Positions 51,001 through 64,000 of a DNA stretch of 64,000 bases are shown piece after piece; position 1 is the first letter of the stretch; each line of letters begins with the position of its first letter. The DNA is taken from positions 4,960,001 through 5,024,000 of the forward strand of contig CM034548.1 in NCBI GenBank assembly GCA_020055645.1, read 5' to 3'. A program made the translations under genes and the position numbers. This DNA comes from Tomocerus qinae. Lineage: Eukaryota; Arthropoda; Collembola; Entomobryomorpha; Tomoceridae. A model generated the notes under the pieces. That model was not told where the DNA came from. It saw only the letters and a program-made list of their open reading frames with translations, and did not search any database.

Positions 51001-54000
51001 TATTATTACATTGTTGTGTGTGCATTTAAACGATTAAACTAGACGTTTCAATTCTACTCAAGCATTTTAGAGAAGTACCTACTCATTGTCAACAGTACAT
51101 AAATATACCAGGTAGCATTATCGCTTTTTTATTTTACATACGTAGGTACTAGTACGGTGTATGGGATTTAAAAAGTTACAATTATAGGTACAAGTTAGTT
51201 TCTCATGGAAATAATGCAAATGCACTTATTTGGCTGTGTACGTAGCTTACATAATGGATGTTACAATATTTGCACAAAAAAGAAAATAAAAGGTAAACTG
51301 AATGCCTGCGGAGGGAGTCAAGGAAATGCGAAAGGTTATTTTGCTCTTTAAGCATATTATTCACTTTGTTGTACGTATTTCTGCTTAAATCTTTCAAAAC
51401 TAAACGTACACATACTAACTGTACTAAGAATTAAATTGCTGTTTTCTGTTGTTCAAGCACCTATTTACTTACTATGTATCTTTAACTGGATTTGTTTTTG
51501 TTGGCTTTTTAAACATCAATTGAATAGGTTACATCATATATCCTACTGTTTACACAAGGTGTAGCTTTTAGATGTTTTCTTTTGCATTTTACTTCCCAAG
51601 CTAGACAATGTATTTCAGCATTATTACCAAGGAAGTATTTCCTACCCTTCCTTACTATTGTGTACAATAAAGTATTTCTTAAGAGTTCATAACAAAAGTT
51701 CCTACAGCAATGCTAAAATCGCAGCATTAACTTCAGATCAATTATTACAAGTATAAGTTATAATTAATTCGACATGATAAAGCAATGGAGCTACTATTTC
51801 AATAAAATGAAACTCATAGTATGTAGCAATACAAAGACATTGAGCACACGTCGTAATATATATTTAATGGTTCAATGATGAGTTTGATATGCGAGCGTGG
51901 CCTGGAATTCAAAGCTATCTTTAGTTATATCAATCATTTTTACCGAGACAGCAACAGCCACTCGTTAATGGAGTAATTAAAAAACAAGGTACAAGCAATA
52001 AAGCAATCTGATGTAAACATTAGCCACGGAGCCGAAGGAACTAATATTAAGAGGAGCACTATACTTATTTCATTTCATAGCTGAATGGCTTTTGCCATAA
52101 ATGCATGAAAGTAATAAAAGAGAAGCGGAACGACGACATGAAGAAACATCCTCTTCTCAAGGAAAAGTAGTCCAGTCAGAGTCTGATATTAGCATTACGC
52201 ATTTATGATTGTGATTATGACAGACAGAAAAGTCGTCTCAATTGACGAGGAGACCTACTCCACTCTAACCACAGCAGTCAGTCGAGAATGCAATAAATCT
52301 GCAACGTTGCAATTGTAAATCTGAAAAGCTGGCGCGTGAAATCAGAAAAAGAGGACGTTCATGCAGGGCAGGACATGAACACTGTGATAACTCCAAAAAG
52401 GCATTTTAATTACAGTCTCCAATTAATTACTCGGTGGTCACGCTAAATGTGGCTTCATGTGTACCATCTCATCATAATATACTAACTACTTAACTCTCCT
52501 GGCAAAGTTCTACCTACAACTACAACAATATTATCATCATCATCATCTCCTCCCAGGACACTAGGGTTTTGTTATGCCTGCTCTAAAGATTACTTCTTGG
52601 CTGAGCAGTTCTCCTATCCTCAGCAATGGATCTACCATTTCAGTCTGTCATGGTTTTCTTATGACTATTGGGTGTCTCGACCATTGATGTTTTCTGTATA
52701 TGATTACATATATAGACATTAGAATATAGAAGGACCTAGATTGACAATGTTGAAACTTACTCTCTCGTTAATGGACTTGCAATTCTGTTTTTAGCATTTT
52801 GATGATAATGCCAGGTATGTCAGATAGATGCAACTGTAGGAAATATCAATTAGCGAAATAATAAAACCCAGAAAACCCAAAGAGTTTTATCCGACGACCG
52901 CAACCATGTCGACCGAGTACCGCAACTGAAACCTACGAACCGCTTAATACGCTAACATCCACACCAAACTATTAATATTAATCTGTGAAATCTTGTTCGC
53001 ACGTCTATCTTTTGCATGTGCAGACTTCACTCTGGTGTAATGTACAAAGTATTAGCTCTGCTTTACTTATCTATTCGTTGCGAACTTTACTTGTAAGTGT
53101 GAAGCATGCCTTAGTGAGCTGCCTGTACTGTTATAATTTAAATTAGCCAGCTCAGAGACGTAAAGCCATTGTTATTCTTTCAGTGAGGACGCTATCAAAT
53201 ATGAAAGATGGTCGTAAATTGCATATATCTACAGTAAGGTAATTATAATATTATTACTTGATAATGTAGCCAGGTGTAATATTTTATGTGGTTAAGTACC
53301 ACATGCTAAGGGGTGGTTCCATTATATCAAGAATATCAACTGATGTACTCATCTGATAGCCAAAGTACACCTCGACTGTCTACTAACCTGACGACTAATG
53401 GCAATAAGTGGCTTCTCTGATCCTATTTAGTCCTCTTAAAGCTGAAAGAGTACAAGAGTTGAGCTCAAGTCGACGCAAGGCTATTATTTTGACGATTACT
53501 ATTATTATTGTTGTTACATGATCGTCCTTTCATCTCACAATAAAAATATTGTTCTAAAATATCCTACTTATCTATACTAAACCAAAAGTCACCTTCCTTT
53601 ACATTTTGCAGGAACAACAGACTCAAGACATTTTGCAAGATTTGCTTTTTGCATGACCATCACTGAATATTATGGAGTCGCTTATGCTGAAAATGGCGAT
53701 CAAAAGACAGCAAAATTATAATGTTTATGATGTAAGATGTAACATCATGTTCATTGTTTAGACTTGTGATAGGACTTTGGAGGATTAACTTAACGGCTCT
53801 TCTATTCAGCTATTTTTATTGGCCACGAGATCTGAAGATGAAATTCAAAGGTATATTGGATCTACCTGTGGAATGCGGACTATAGCATCCTTGTAAATAG
53901 TTGCATTCTTGCTCGGTTTGAAAACAAGGAACTGTTCCTAATCTGTCTACATTGAAGCCTACATCAAAGACATAATAAAGAGAGATACGTGCTTCATAGA

Positions 54001-55981
54001 GCTTTGAAGATTCCATAATCTGCTTATGAAAAATTTAATACTCAGGACATAGCTCGGCATTAACAATAACCACAAGTACAGCATAATAACTTGGATATTA
54101 TTTTTTTCTTAATCTCCTAAAAAAGCATTGCTAACCGTTTAACATTTTCACCAGGTACATTGATTACTTTCCGTTTTGTTTTTTTTGCAATTTTAGTAGA
54201 TATGTATGTACCTTTACTTTAACTAACTTCTCCAGAATTGAATAATAAACTGTATATATGGTGATCTATATTTAAGCATAATTGAATCAAAATTTTTTAA
54301 TAACATGAGTCGAAAAATAAATTCTGAGATTGAACAAGTAGAAATGCTAATTAATCTGCATCTACCACATTATATAAATAATATTATACCCAGTATAAAC
54401 AAGTAATCGCAATTCATACTTAGCTGAATATGGTAAGTATGTCTTCATCAATTTGACCACCTAGGTATCCGATCCCAGCGATTGCTGATTTTGCTATTCA
54501 TTCCTTCCAGAACATTTATAGACACAGACCAAGCAAAAAACTGTCTGTCCATTGTGTCTCAAGAAGCCATCTCTGAACTACAGTGCCATTGCGTAGCACA
54601 AACTCCAGCAAAAAGTATTCACTGTTTGGCAACACGTCAGTTCTAGCAAAGAATAACCCTGATACAATAAAGATAACAGTTCAATAAGATTTCACTTTGC
54701 AATCACAATGTGCAAGTCAAAAGAGGACGTCGCACTTTCACGCCGTATTCTTGCCAATAATGCTACAGTGAAGTTTATCTATCAGGAATATTTTCCCTGG
54801 GACTGATTTATGAAAAATGCAATTGTTGCTTGACCTGTACTAGTGATTGACTTGAATAAGACCTCAAAATAGCTTTTTGGGTGAACTTGATTGGGAGGTA
54901 TGAGAAGCATTTTGACTTCAACCTTTGATTGTAGGCATTTTAAAATAAGGCTTGCTACCATTTCTACATTTGAAAGCCCTTAAGTACATATTATCTATCC
55001 TGTGAAGGAAGCAGTGCCAGAGTTACACAAAAAGCCGATGACTTCTCTATCGTCTTATCGTAGCGAAGGGACCATTTCCTGTAGCAACTATTAATTGAAC
55101 CAGTCACCGAGGTTTGTCGTCGTGAATGCTGAGATATGAAGTGTGTAGGTATATGTGTAACGCTATAATATTGTTGCTGGCACAATATATGGAAATCGTG
55201 AGTAGGTAGAAATAGATGAAAGATAAGTAGAAGGAACGGATGAAGAACTTTATGGACTGATGTGTAGAGTAAGGCAAAGTGAGATGGTCTACTGATATTC
55301 TAATGAGGTTACCCATGTTTGTCACCGCACGGTCACCTCGCCCTCCTCTTAATGCGATTCCTGTCCTGACTGATATGCATCGCATAAGTAAAAGTATAAT
55401 AATAAAACACGATGATATAGAGATAGCATAACCGACTGGCTTATGTATTTCCACGCTGTGTCATCACATCAACTAAACATTAGCATATCTGCTAAACGAG
55501 CGTTTGACTATTGCCTATGCACCTGGAGCAATACCAACCGTCTTCCTTCAACACAATAAACGTCTCCAAACGAGGAAAACTGAACATGTTTTAGACATCT
55601 TTTATTCAATTTACTATTCTGAGTCTGCTAACGTTTGATCTTTTACCACGTCTCATTAAACCGAGCACTGACTTCACGTAGATCCATAAATTACTGTCTG
55701 TTGCAGAATTGAGTGCGAAATAAAATAAAAATTACTGTCACGAATTATAATTTATACTTTGACGTTTTCCCTTCAACAAGTTCTACTTTGAAAGTTTAAT
55801 TGCTTCATTATAACAAGGTAATCTTTTCGGTATCACAAAGTGATTAGTAACTAGGTACATAAAATTAAATCAAATATTGAGTACACAAGGTGCAAGCAGT
55901 AAAGTAAAATTGTATAACCACGAATGAACGATTTGAATTATATTTTAAATGTGTATAAAGGAACATCAACTTATAGCTACG
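48023..55981. other. Non-coding sequence; probable first intron of the membrane protein gene
   Basis: The minus-strand gene ending at 41442 still needs a start exon, so part of this stretch is probably its first intron. I searched the minus strand for a short Met-containing exon with a phase-0 donor and found none that convinces. The segment 50180-50450 has unusual composition and is discussed as a finding. No other gene is supportable. Confidence 0.45.
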
Positions 55982-56023
55982 ATATTATATTTTTGGTTTT
56001 CAGAACCCTGACTGCCTAGGAAG

Positions 56024-56941
56024 ATGGAACATGTAAGTATGGAAATGGAAGAAAGGACCCCAAAACGATCGAGGGCGAGCAAACGGAGGTTGACGACTAC
56101 TCCGAAAACTGTCACCAAACGACAAAAGGCAAACCCGAAACCGGAATTTACTAATAGTGATGATGATGGAGGGAACATGGCTGATGCAGTCACTCCTCGA
56201 GTTAGAGAAATTATTTCAGAGAACAGGTCCCCTTCAATGTTAGCGAGTCCGGGGGGCAATGGAAGCATCGCAGACGACGAGGATGACTTCGAAGAAGAGG
56301 AAGATCTTGATGGCGACGACGAGGAACAGGACGAAAACTACGAAGTGCAGACCAAGAGAAAGACTGTCACACCGGGGAGGAAAAAGCGAGTGGCGAAAAG
56401 GAAATTGAAGAACAACTGGACTGTCTTGCAAGAATTTGATGATGATGTTAGTGCAGAAGATTATCTTGAAACTACTTCCTGGTTTAAAGACAAAGAAGTG
56501 AACACCCCAACGAGTATGACGACTCATTACTTTTGTGGAGAGGCGCCTGGAAAGAGTTGTCCCGCCAAGGCCTACAGTGTGTTCTCGGCTGTAAAAGATG
56601 GAAAGGTCGTTCTCTACGTGAATGATAAAGAGCACAAACACCAATCAGGCAAGAGAGGAATCCCAGAAGTCGTCAAGAGAGAAATCCGGCGAATTTTAGA
56701 ACAGAACGAAGTGAGTGAGATCAGCGAAATACTGGCGAAACTTACCGAAAGGAAAATGCAGCTACCCACCAAACCACAAATAAAAAGTTTTGTCACCGTG
56801 ATAAAAAAGCCTAAAGTAAGACTTCCTAAAATTCTTAAAGCTAGAAATGAAAGAGCGGTCTCTTCAGATGTTGAGAGTGTCGGCAATATTGGAGAAAAAC
56901 GATCAAGATCAATGCATCAAGACTCTTCGGAGGAAGAATAA
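56024..56941 (+). CDS. WRKY-GCM1/FLYWCH-type zinc-finger protein derived from a MULE transposase
   Basis: This is an intronless 305-residue open frame with coding-like composition. It is probably nuclear and DNA-binding. Residues 11-37 and 111-129 are basic, nuclear-localisation-like stretches (KRSRASKRR, GRKKRVAKRK) around a strongly acidic block (84-104). Residues 146-206 form a zinc-finger pattern: W153, then HYFC (C171), CPAK (C179) and a final H204-K-H206, spaced C-x7-C-x24-H-x-H. It is followed by GIPEVVKREIRRILEQ and LPTKPQIKSFV, the helical extension usual after this finger in Mutator-like transposases. The catalytic MULE domain is absent and the frame ends in SSEEE. A TTTTCAG acceptor at 56004 lies 20 bases before the ATG, suggesting a spliced 5' untranslated exon. 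CAT|GTAAGT just after the start resembles a donor but keeps the frame if unspliced. Alternatives are a host gene recruited from a transposon, or a remnant. Confidence 0.75.
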   Translation: MEHVSMEMEERTPKRSRASKRRLTTTPKTVTKRQKANPKPEFTNSDDDGGNMADAVTPRVREIISENRSPSMLASPGGNGSIADDEDDFEEEEDLDGDDEEQDENYEVQTKRKTVTPGRKKRVAKRKLKNNWTVLQEFDDDVSAEDYLETTSWFKDKEVNTPTSMTTHYFCGEAPGKSCPAKAYSVFSAVKDGKVVLYVNDKEHKHQSGKRGIPEVVKREIRRILEQNEVSEISEILAKLTERKMQLPTKPQIKSFVTVIKKPKVRLPKILKARNERAVSSDVESVGNIGEKRSRSMHQDSSEEE

Positions 56942-57097
56942 TTAATTTATGACGGGATAGTAACATCATTTTAATAATTAACTACGTAACTTTACTTCAT
57001 CTTTTTAGTTCCTACGAGTTTTATCTTTTCTAATTTCATTTGCAAAAAGGTTTACAAAAAATATTGAAAAAGCGTTTGAGTTAACGATTGAAGTTCA

Positions 57098-57103
57098 AAT
57101 AAA
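57098..57103 (+). promoter_or_regulatory. Candidate poly(A) signal for the zinc-finger gene
   Basis: An AATAAA hexamer lies about 155 bases after the stop codon at 56939-56941. This position is normal for a polyadenylation signal, but the word is frequent in this AT-rich DNA. Confidence 0.4.
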
Positions 57104-60100
57104 AATCAAGGTAAATAATGATTGATTGATTTTTTATTCAGACTCCATAAGATTCATGTTCGACAAAGCTTAGTTTATCTCCTAGCCACTGTTTTATTTA
57201 ACGTTATCAGACCGAAGAAAAATTAGTGATCATATTTTTCTATATTCACAAACGTTCAATTCAAACGTAGCCAGAATAACGCCTACCAATTCAATCACTT
57301 TTTTAAAAGAATTTGTTATGTAGACTAGCTATACTTTCATTTAGAGTTCAGTGAGTTTAGTTGGATGTGAAGTGCTCGATCCTGATGAAAACCGCAAAAT
57401 AATCTAGTGGTTTGTTTCGCCAGTGTTAGGTTCATATTTGTAAAATAATGTTGAGATCTTCAGAATTGACTCCTAACTAATTGCATCAACAAAAACTGAT
57501 ATACGCATCCTGTAGTAGAATCATCATCTTGAAACTGTAAACTACTACAATATATATTAGCTCACTCAATTGCATATTCACACTACAAACTATTGGCTAC
57601 TCTGCCGCACAGCTTAGCTGGAACGACTTCTTCCATGACCAAAGCATAATATGTAGACAATTAGATTCTTTATGCGGGAATCGTGATTCCTAATTAAGGA
57701 ATTATTATTATTGATTATTCATCCGCAATTGGCTCCATCTAATCAAATTCCCATACCATATAGATGTCATCATTTAACAAATGAGCATTTAACTTTAATT
57801 ACCATTTAATAATAAATAGTTACAAAATATTTAATGTCATAAATTGCATTATAAAACTGATTTATTTCAAAGGAGAGTCCAATATATTTCAGCAGATTTT
57901 GTTTGCAAGATGCGACTTAAAGAACCCCATGTTTAATTTTACCCAACTTTGTGGATTATAAATAATTAAACTTCGTGCGACAGTTTCAGGCAAAAAAGAA
58001 GAAACACGTTCACATGGAAATCGTGAGAACTATTCATAATTTTTGTAGCGAGACATCCATGAGATAACTAGTGAAACTCCTGGCATTGCATTGTCAACAC
58101 AGGGAAGGCATTATAATGTTTGATGTAGGATGTAAGTATGTAATATTAAAGTGGCATTATCGATATCTAATAGGTTTGTCCCTATTGCACGATCAAAGCT
58201 CTTCAAGCTTCAAAGAAAATCATTAGATAAAAATCTTTTGTTTGAAATTTTAATATGTGGCAGTGAATAGCTGCCTAGGGAGTTTTTCATCTGAGTATTC
58301 TTACTTCTTCTTTGTCTTTATGCTTATGATCAACCTTTAAAGGTTTGATATGCGGATAATTAACGAAAGTCATTTGTGACGCATGTGTAAATTATATGTA
58401 GGTTGTTGGACTTTTGATCTAGAAACAATAGTGTGCTTTGTTTTCGCCCAAACTTGAGATACCTAAGCAAAGCATGTAAAAAAGTGAATTCGTTAGGCCT
58501 AAAGGTAAATATTTTCCGACATTATGTAGATATTTTAGTTTTTTCATATCCGCATGCTTTGTGCACAGATATACATAGTATAATATCTCTTGGTATAAGT
58601 GTGTATGCCTTTACAAAAATATGCATAGCTAACGACAAAGCGAGTAAGTCAAATCGAAGAAGAGACGGAATACGGAAGATACAAAACAATACTTAAGATT
58701 CGCTTCAAGTTTTGTTGTATAGTTTTTGGAACTCTAGAGTAAGGATCAGAACAATGCTCTACGTTGTAGTAAAATATTGACTGAGAATTCTTCACGTATG
58801 GCCGTAGTAATAGGTAGAGTAGGATAAGTACAACTTTCATTGGTTCGTAGAATAATACCTGAATGCAATGTAAAATAATTGAAAGTATGTACATGGAGTA
58901 ATTTGCCATCGGTTCTACTTCTCTAACAATACAAACAATAAACTGATACCAATTAGTCTAAGCTTATCTGACTGCACTTGCTATGCTTACTAATGTTCTA
59001 AGAGAGCACAGTTCAGTAGTGCAGCTAGCTAAAAAGAAGACAAGGCTCACTGGCTGAGAAAGAGTAATAGAAGCAAGCCAGAAGCGTAAGAAGGAGGGGA
59101 TGTGAAATAAAATAATTCGTGCATGAATATCATTCACTATACAATTGAGCTCAATTTCATTGAATGAATCAAGATTTTCTTGGTTTAAACCGTTTCTATG
59201 TAGTTTAAGTAATAGACGACTAAGTAGTACACCAAACACCTACATGATCTTATTTATGAAGTGGATACACCTAACAAGAATCTTAAGAATCTAATAGTTG
59301 AGCTCTTGCTATTTGGAAAGGAAACGCTTAGAAACGTAAACAGAAATAAATCCTTTCAGTCAATGTCAAGTTATAAACCAAGTCATTTAGCAAAATAGAA
59401 TTTAGATGAATTTATTGTGTACTTCAATGGTAGCTTTTCAATATCATCTTGAAGAATTCGTGGAACGACAAAGGAAATCTACATAAAAAACGTCTCTTAA
59501 CAATAAACGTATTTTAAATTGAATGCAAACAAAGGCTACTTATAATTTCAGTTGGTATAAGTTTCTATGCAAAATAATACGTCCATTTACTACAAAGGCA
59601 TGGTACTGAACACTGATAGGGCAGAACGTAAATGGAAATATTGCACATTAGTCATGTCCATGTCATACCAAGTATGAAATATTTACTACGGATATCGTGC
59701 CTTATAAAGACACAGATCAACTATTTATTTTATGCTAAACCTGATTAAAAATAAATATGCGTCTACTAGTTTATTGTTTCGTGTGGCAGTTACAAAAGAA
59801 AGAGCCTAGTAAATGTATCATTTAGAATCTAGACTAAACATCTTTTTTCTGCAAATTACTAGAGCTGAACAAATTCAATAGCACAACGTAACAAGAATTA
59901 AAAGGTGATAACTTACTAACATTATTATTGCATATCCATTCCAAAATATAATAATAATAAACGGATACCGTCTCAAGCCTCAACATCAAAACTTTGTTGC
60001 GTGTGTAGATGGATGAATTCGAATATACAAATAGTGGACATTCATATCAATAGCAAGCAAAACGTCGCTCATTACCATAATGTAAAAATGTAACAGCTTA

Positions 60101-63100
60101 GAATATTCATTTCTTGACTGTTCTTGATGCATTATCGTTTATCCGTATGCGTACTAGATTATGGCGACAAGAAGGCTATTAGCATTGTGTATGATTTATT
60201 CTTCTTTGTAGTGGAGTATTCCATTACTCTGAATTTGTCAACTGTAAATTCTTTCACAAACTGCAATTGTTGAAAATGCGTCATGTCATATTATCTTGTT
60301 ATTGCTGTAGTATTAGCTGACAACATGTCATGTCCTCATCCCATAATCCATTTATTCAAGTGCATGTATGGGCAGCAATAGTTTTATAGGAACTATAATA
60401 TTTTACATCGCCAACGTGACTATAAGCATCAAATCAACCTGGATCGCAGTCAGAAAATAATTTGCTGACAACATGACGTTGACAAGTGTGATGATCATTT
60501 GTATGAATCGCACTAATAAGTTACGTTGATTTTTTCAGGGCAAACTTGACAATTGACTTACGATTAGACACATATCTTTAACAGGTGTTTGCTCTTCGTT
60601 TAACAAAAAAGATAAGTAGAGTCTCTATATTAATATTATTATGGGCTTTACTGGGAATTGGTGAACTTTCCCAACTGCATCTGTCTCTTTATAAATATAC
60701 TTTTGGGGATAAGACGCCTTTGTAGTCTACGTAACACAAAACTATTTACAATACCATTATGGCATGCACTCGACTACAAACCTCGACTGGGTACAATAGA
60801 TGAGCTTAAATGGCATTTCATGTGGCATTACGTACGTTGCGTTGCATTTGCGGACAAAACAAACAAGACACGAAAACCTAACACAATAACCTTAAATGTA
60901 CAAGTAATAATAAATTGGAAACCCCAATTTTAGTGAATGCAATGTCATATACTTTAATTGCACTACATGTGTTAAACTACATATTAATGTAGTGCATGTT
61001 CTCTTTCTACTTTCTTGTCTTTCGTTGAACATTTAACGATCTTTCATCTCATCGCAGACGTTGCTAAAATGTCATTTGTGGATCATTATGTCTGGAATTC
61101 ATATGAATCTATACTACAGATAGATAATACAAACTGCCTCTTAACCTTAAACCTCTTCAACATTGAAGCATAAGTGCTTTCGTATTTTTAATTCATGCTT
61201 TATTTGGATTATTTATTGCAATAATTTTATTCTGTTTGCGTAGTAATTACTCTTACATCACTAAGTCATAATCTAGAGATCTCGAGTATTTGGTCTACGG
61301 GCGGAAGAGGCGTGTTGGCGTTCTGCAACCATTTGTAGTAATTAAAAGCGTAAACATACACCAGGTACAAGAATATAACAATAAATAATTAAGTAAAATA
61401 GCTCACCTAAATTATATTCGCATGCAGCCATGAAACAATCAATATTGTGTAATTTATTTTGCTTAGTATACAAGTATTGCAACACAAGTTAGCATACGTT
61501 ACACTTATTCAGTAATAACAAGTTCTGTATATACTGTCTTTCATCACCACTGAAAATTAACGTATTAATTTAGTTATTAATAAATAATTAGATTTGGTCT
61601 TTGTCTTACTAGACAGTCAGTACAATACCAAAGTCCTTTTAACTAATAATGTTCAGACTCAATCGAAAATACTACTTTGAGATTTTAAGATAGCGGATCG
61701 TTCAAAGATGTTCTATACCGATCTATCTTTTCCTACTCTTAAATGTATATTGCCTAATGTTCTAATGCTTCCATTTTTGGGACCTTTTTGCGTTTTTTCT
61801 TCCAATAGTTGGCCGATTAAACAAACGCCTAATAGATACTTGCTCTTCTCGTGTAGAGATATTTAGGAACAATGGTTTCTAACACAAGAGGCTTCAATAG
61901 GGTTAATGTAATCCTGCAGAAAATACTTGGAAGAAGGAAATCCATCGTCTCATTTTTACCCCTTTCAACGTACAGTAATAGTAGTGGTGTAATCGAATAC
62001 AAAGCGGAAAAAGCTAGTTCAGTGACTGAATATGGGTTATTAGGACTTATGACTGTTAGGACTTGATGCAATTAATTAATTAGCAGTAAATATTGGACAG
62101 AATTACGCACAGTCAAAATTTCATATTTAATGGTTGTACATGCGCCAATCTGTGGCTTGAATTTTTCCGCAAAACGATGTAATGTATGAACATGCAAACG
62201 ATTAAACTGTAGTTGAGTAACGTGGTCAATTGAATGTCCAGTATAATAATGGGAGTGAACACAAACAAAGTAATATTACTATTTTAAGAGTTGAAGGATA
62301 CGGCAAAAGTATGCATTTTTAAATGACTTTCATTGTTTCCTTAAACGTAAAATTTTACAATTTCATGATATCGTGTAAACCAAGCGTTGTCACACACGCC
62401 CATATGAATGATAGCTATATAGTACTATATATACCAACAACTAATGAATACGTGCATGGTTTGTACATATAGGTAAATAGTAAGAACTACCCATTCACTA
62501 TACTTACTAATATATTATACTACTATATTCAAGGTGCTACCAAATGTACGCAATAATTGTTGGTCATATAATAATAATGGTATTTGATTAGCTACATTAT
62601 TGTCTAACTGCATGTAGTGTGTATGTAGATCTGCATGTCGAGTAAAGTAAACCTTAGAATTGTGTACTTGAAGCGGCCAACTTGAAGAGCAGAGCACCGT
62701 AGCAAACAAAACGGGCTCACCTACTATTAGAGAAGGCAGTCGAGTGATTCAAAACTGACGAACATTCACTAGCAACAAAAGTATGATTGACTAACTAACA
62801 TCTAACTAAGTTTGCGTTGTAACTGCTAACACACATTTCTACGTTTTAGTGGTTCACATTTTGTATTCTACACCAACACAGAAACCTCGTGCTCGTATGT
62901 CCGCAGAAATAGGCTACTAACATGACTATGACCCTGCTGTCATAAAACTTAATGCACACATAACACTTAAGATAACTGAAATTATAAAATTACTCTAATC
63001 TACCTGTACTAATATTGGAATGTAACACCGTAGAAAATTAAAAAGAGATAGTAACTAAAAAGTTGTAAAAAATAGCAATCCGTTTCAATTGAACGTAGGT

Positions 63101-64000
63101 CTCCATTGAAAACTGAAAGTGCATTCAACGTGTAGCACGTGCGATTCATAAAAAAGAGTTGAGTACTTAGGAATGTAATAATAGCCATAGTGGCTATAGA
63201 TAGACAAACCAATTGAGATGTAAAAATACCCTCCTTGATGGTTGTTTAATAAGGTAAATGAGTGAGTATCCTGAGTATTTTGTGAACTACTGCCAAATAG
63301 TCTACGCTCATTCAAAAAACAGTAGAAGGAAATGGAGTAAAAGTTCAGTCAGAGCCAAAGCCATGTCATTCCGACTACATTGGCTGCCAATTTACACCAA
63401 TGCCATGTACACATTTATTAGCGTGTATTATAAGAAAGTCATTACATAAGAACCTAACCTTTACACGCAAAATAAGTAGGCACCTATACAAACTCCAATA
63501 GTAAGGCGCATCGCAGTGCATTTTAACATACTTATAGATCACTATTCCTCATTCTAAATGTACTTTAACTACATCTGTAATCCACTAAGCATTATTTAAT
63601 AGACATACTCAAATTTGTATTACACAATAGCAACGGAGTTAGTAGTTTAATGGACGCAATACAGTTGAGCTTAGAAATATTCGCCTTTTTGCATTCAATA
63701 GTAGGTATCTATAATCTCACCAACCATTTGGATAGCATTTACTACATTTGCCATCAAGGAGATTCATGCACAACACTAAACATTTTTATAGTACTTTGAC
63801 AGTTTTAAGTTGGTTGGTTGTAGCATCAGATTTATTGTATAAGATGCTAATTAAATATCCGGCTATCCAAAAGCGGTAATACATGTAGTTATTATGTACA
63901 TCCTCAAAATATTTTAAATGCATATACCTGAAATTCAGTTAGTAAATAAATGATTTGATTGGCAACTAATAATTCAGTAATTTGAGAAAGAAGGGAATGA
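57104..64000. other. Non-coding AT-rich sequence
   Basis: No gene, RNA gene or clear mobile element can be supported. Open frames here are under 95 codons and lack recognisable motifs or splice context. Confidence 0.55.

Noticed and set aside
53816-54016. Minus-strand open frame with a cysteine-containing C-terminus (CFQTEQECNYLQGCYSPHS)
   Set aside because: It looks mildly protein-like and has an acceptor-like site before its ATG, but it has only 66 codons, no recognisable family and no partner exon. Chance is the simpler explanation.
54520-54650. Plus-strand frame after a TTCCTTCCAG acceptor with several cysteines
   Set aside because: It has no partner exon with a matching phase and no family resemblance. 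It is probably a chance acceptor in front of a short open stretch.
55325-55400. Minus-strand short block MRCISVRTGIALRGGRG as the first exon of the membrane-protein gene
   Set aside because: The RTG motif recalls tetraspan N-termini, but the donor leaves phase 1 whereas the next known exon needs phase 0, and there is no hydrophobic run after it.

Overview
This window is AT-rich, intron-containing metazoan DNA, most likely from an arthropod. The evidence is a complete BMP-type Smad (the insect Mad / vertebrate Smad1/5/8 class), short GT-AG introns mixed with multi-kilobase ones, many small inverted-repeat elements and a remnant of a pogo/Tigger DNA transposon. I see no bacterial or organellar sequence and cannot fix the species; a springtail or other early hexapod is only a guess.

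Layout. Positions 1-12.8 kb are non-coding, with simple repeats and one foldback element (6387-6601). The minus strand from 24061 down to 12916 holds a Mad/Smad1/5 gene in six coding exons that join in phase to a 448-residue protein. From 24.1 to 30.0 kb lie non-coding sequence, a perfect hairpin (26459-26500), an orphan open frame (27691-27885), a foldback MITE (28118-28335) and an internally deleted pogo-like element (28935-29470). The plus strand from 30.1 to 40.4 kb carries two diverged tandem paralogues related to the Hsp70 nucleotide-exchange factors HspBP1/Fes1. The first is complete (438 residues, six exons). The second has lost or hidden its 5' end and carries a tandemly duplicated 48-nt exon.

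The minus strand from 48022 down to 41442 encodes a four-pass membrane protein with a long serine/asparagine-rich cytoplasmic tail; its first exon was not found. At 56024-56941 a single-exon plus-strand gene encodes a nuclear-type protein with a WRKY-GCM1/FLYWCH-like zinc finger of the kind found at the N-terminus of Mutator-like (MULE) transposases, but with no catalytic domain. The rest, including 57-64 kb, shows no gene I can support.

The genes do not form one pathway as far as the sequence shows. The most unusual region is the HspBP1-like pair. It combines gene duplication, strong divergence, intron gain or loss, exon duplication and an eroded N-terminus. All exon structures were read by eye from splice signals, reading phase and family resemblance, with no transcript data.
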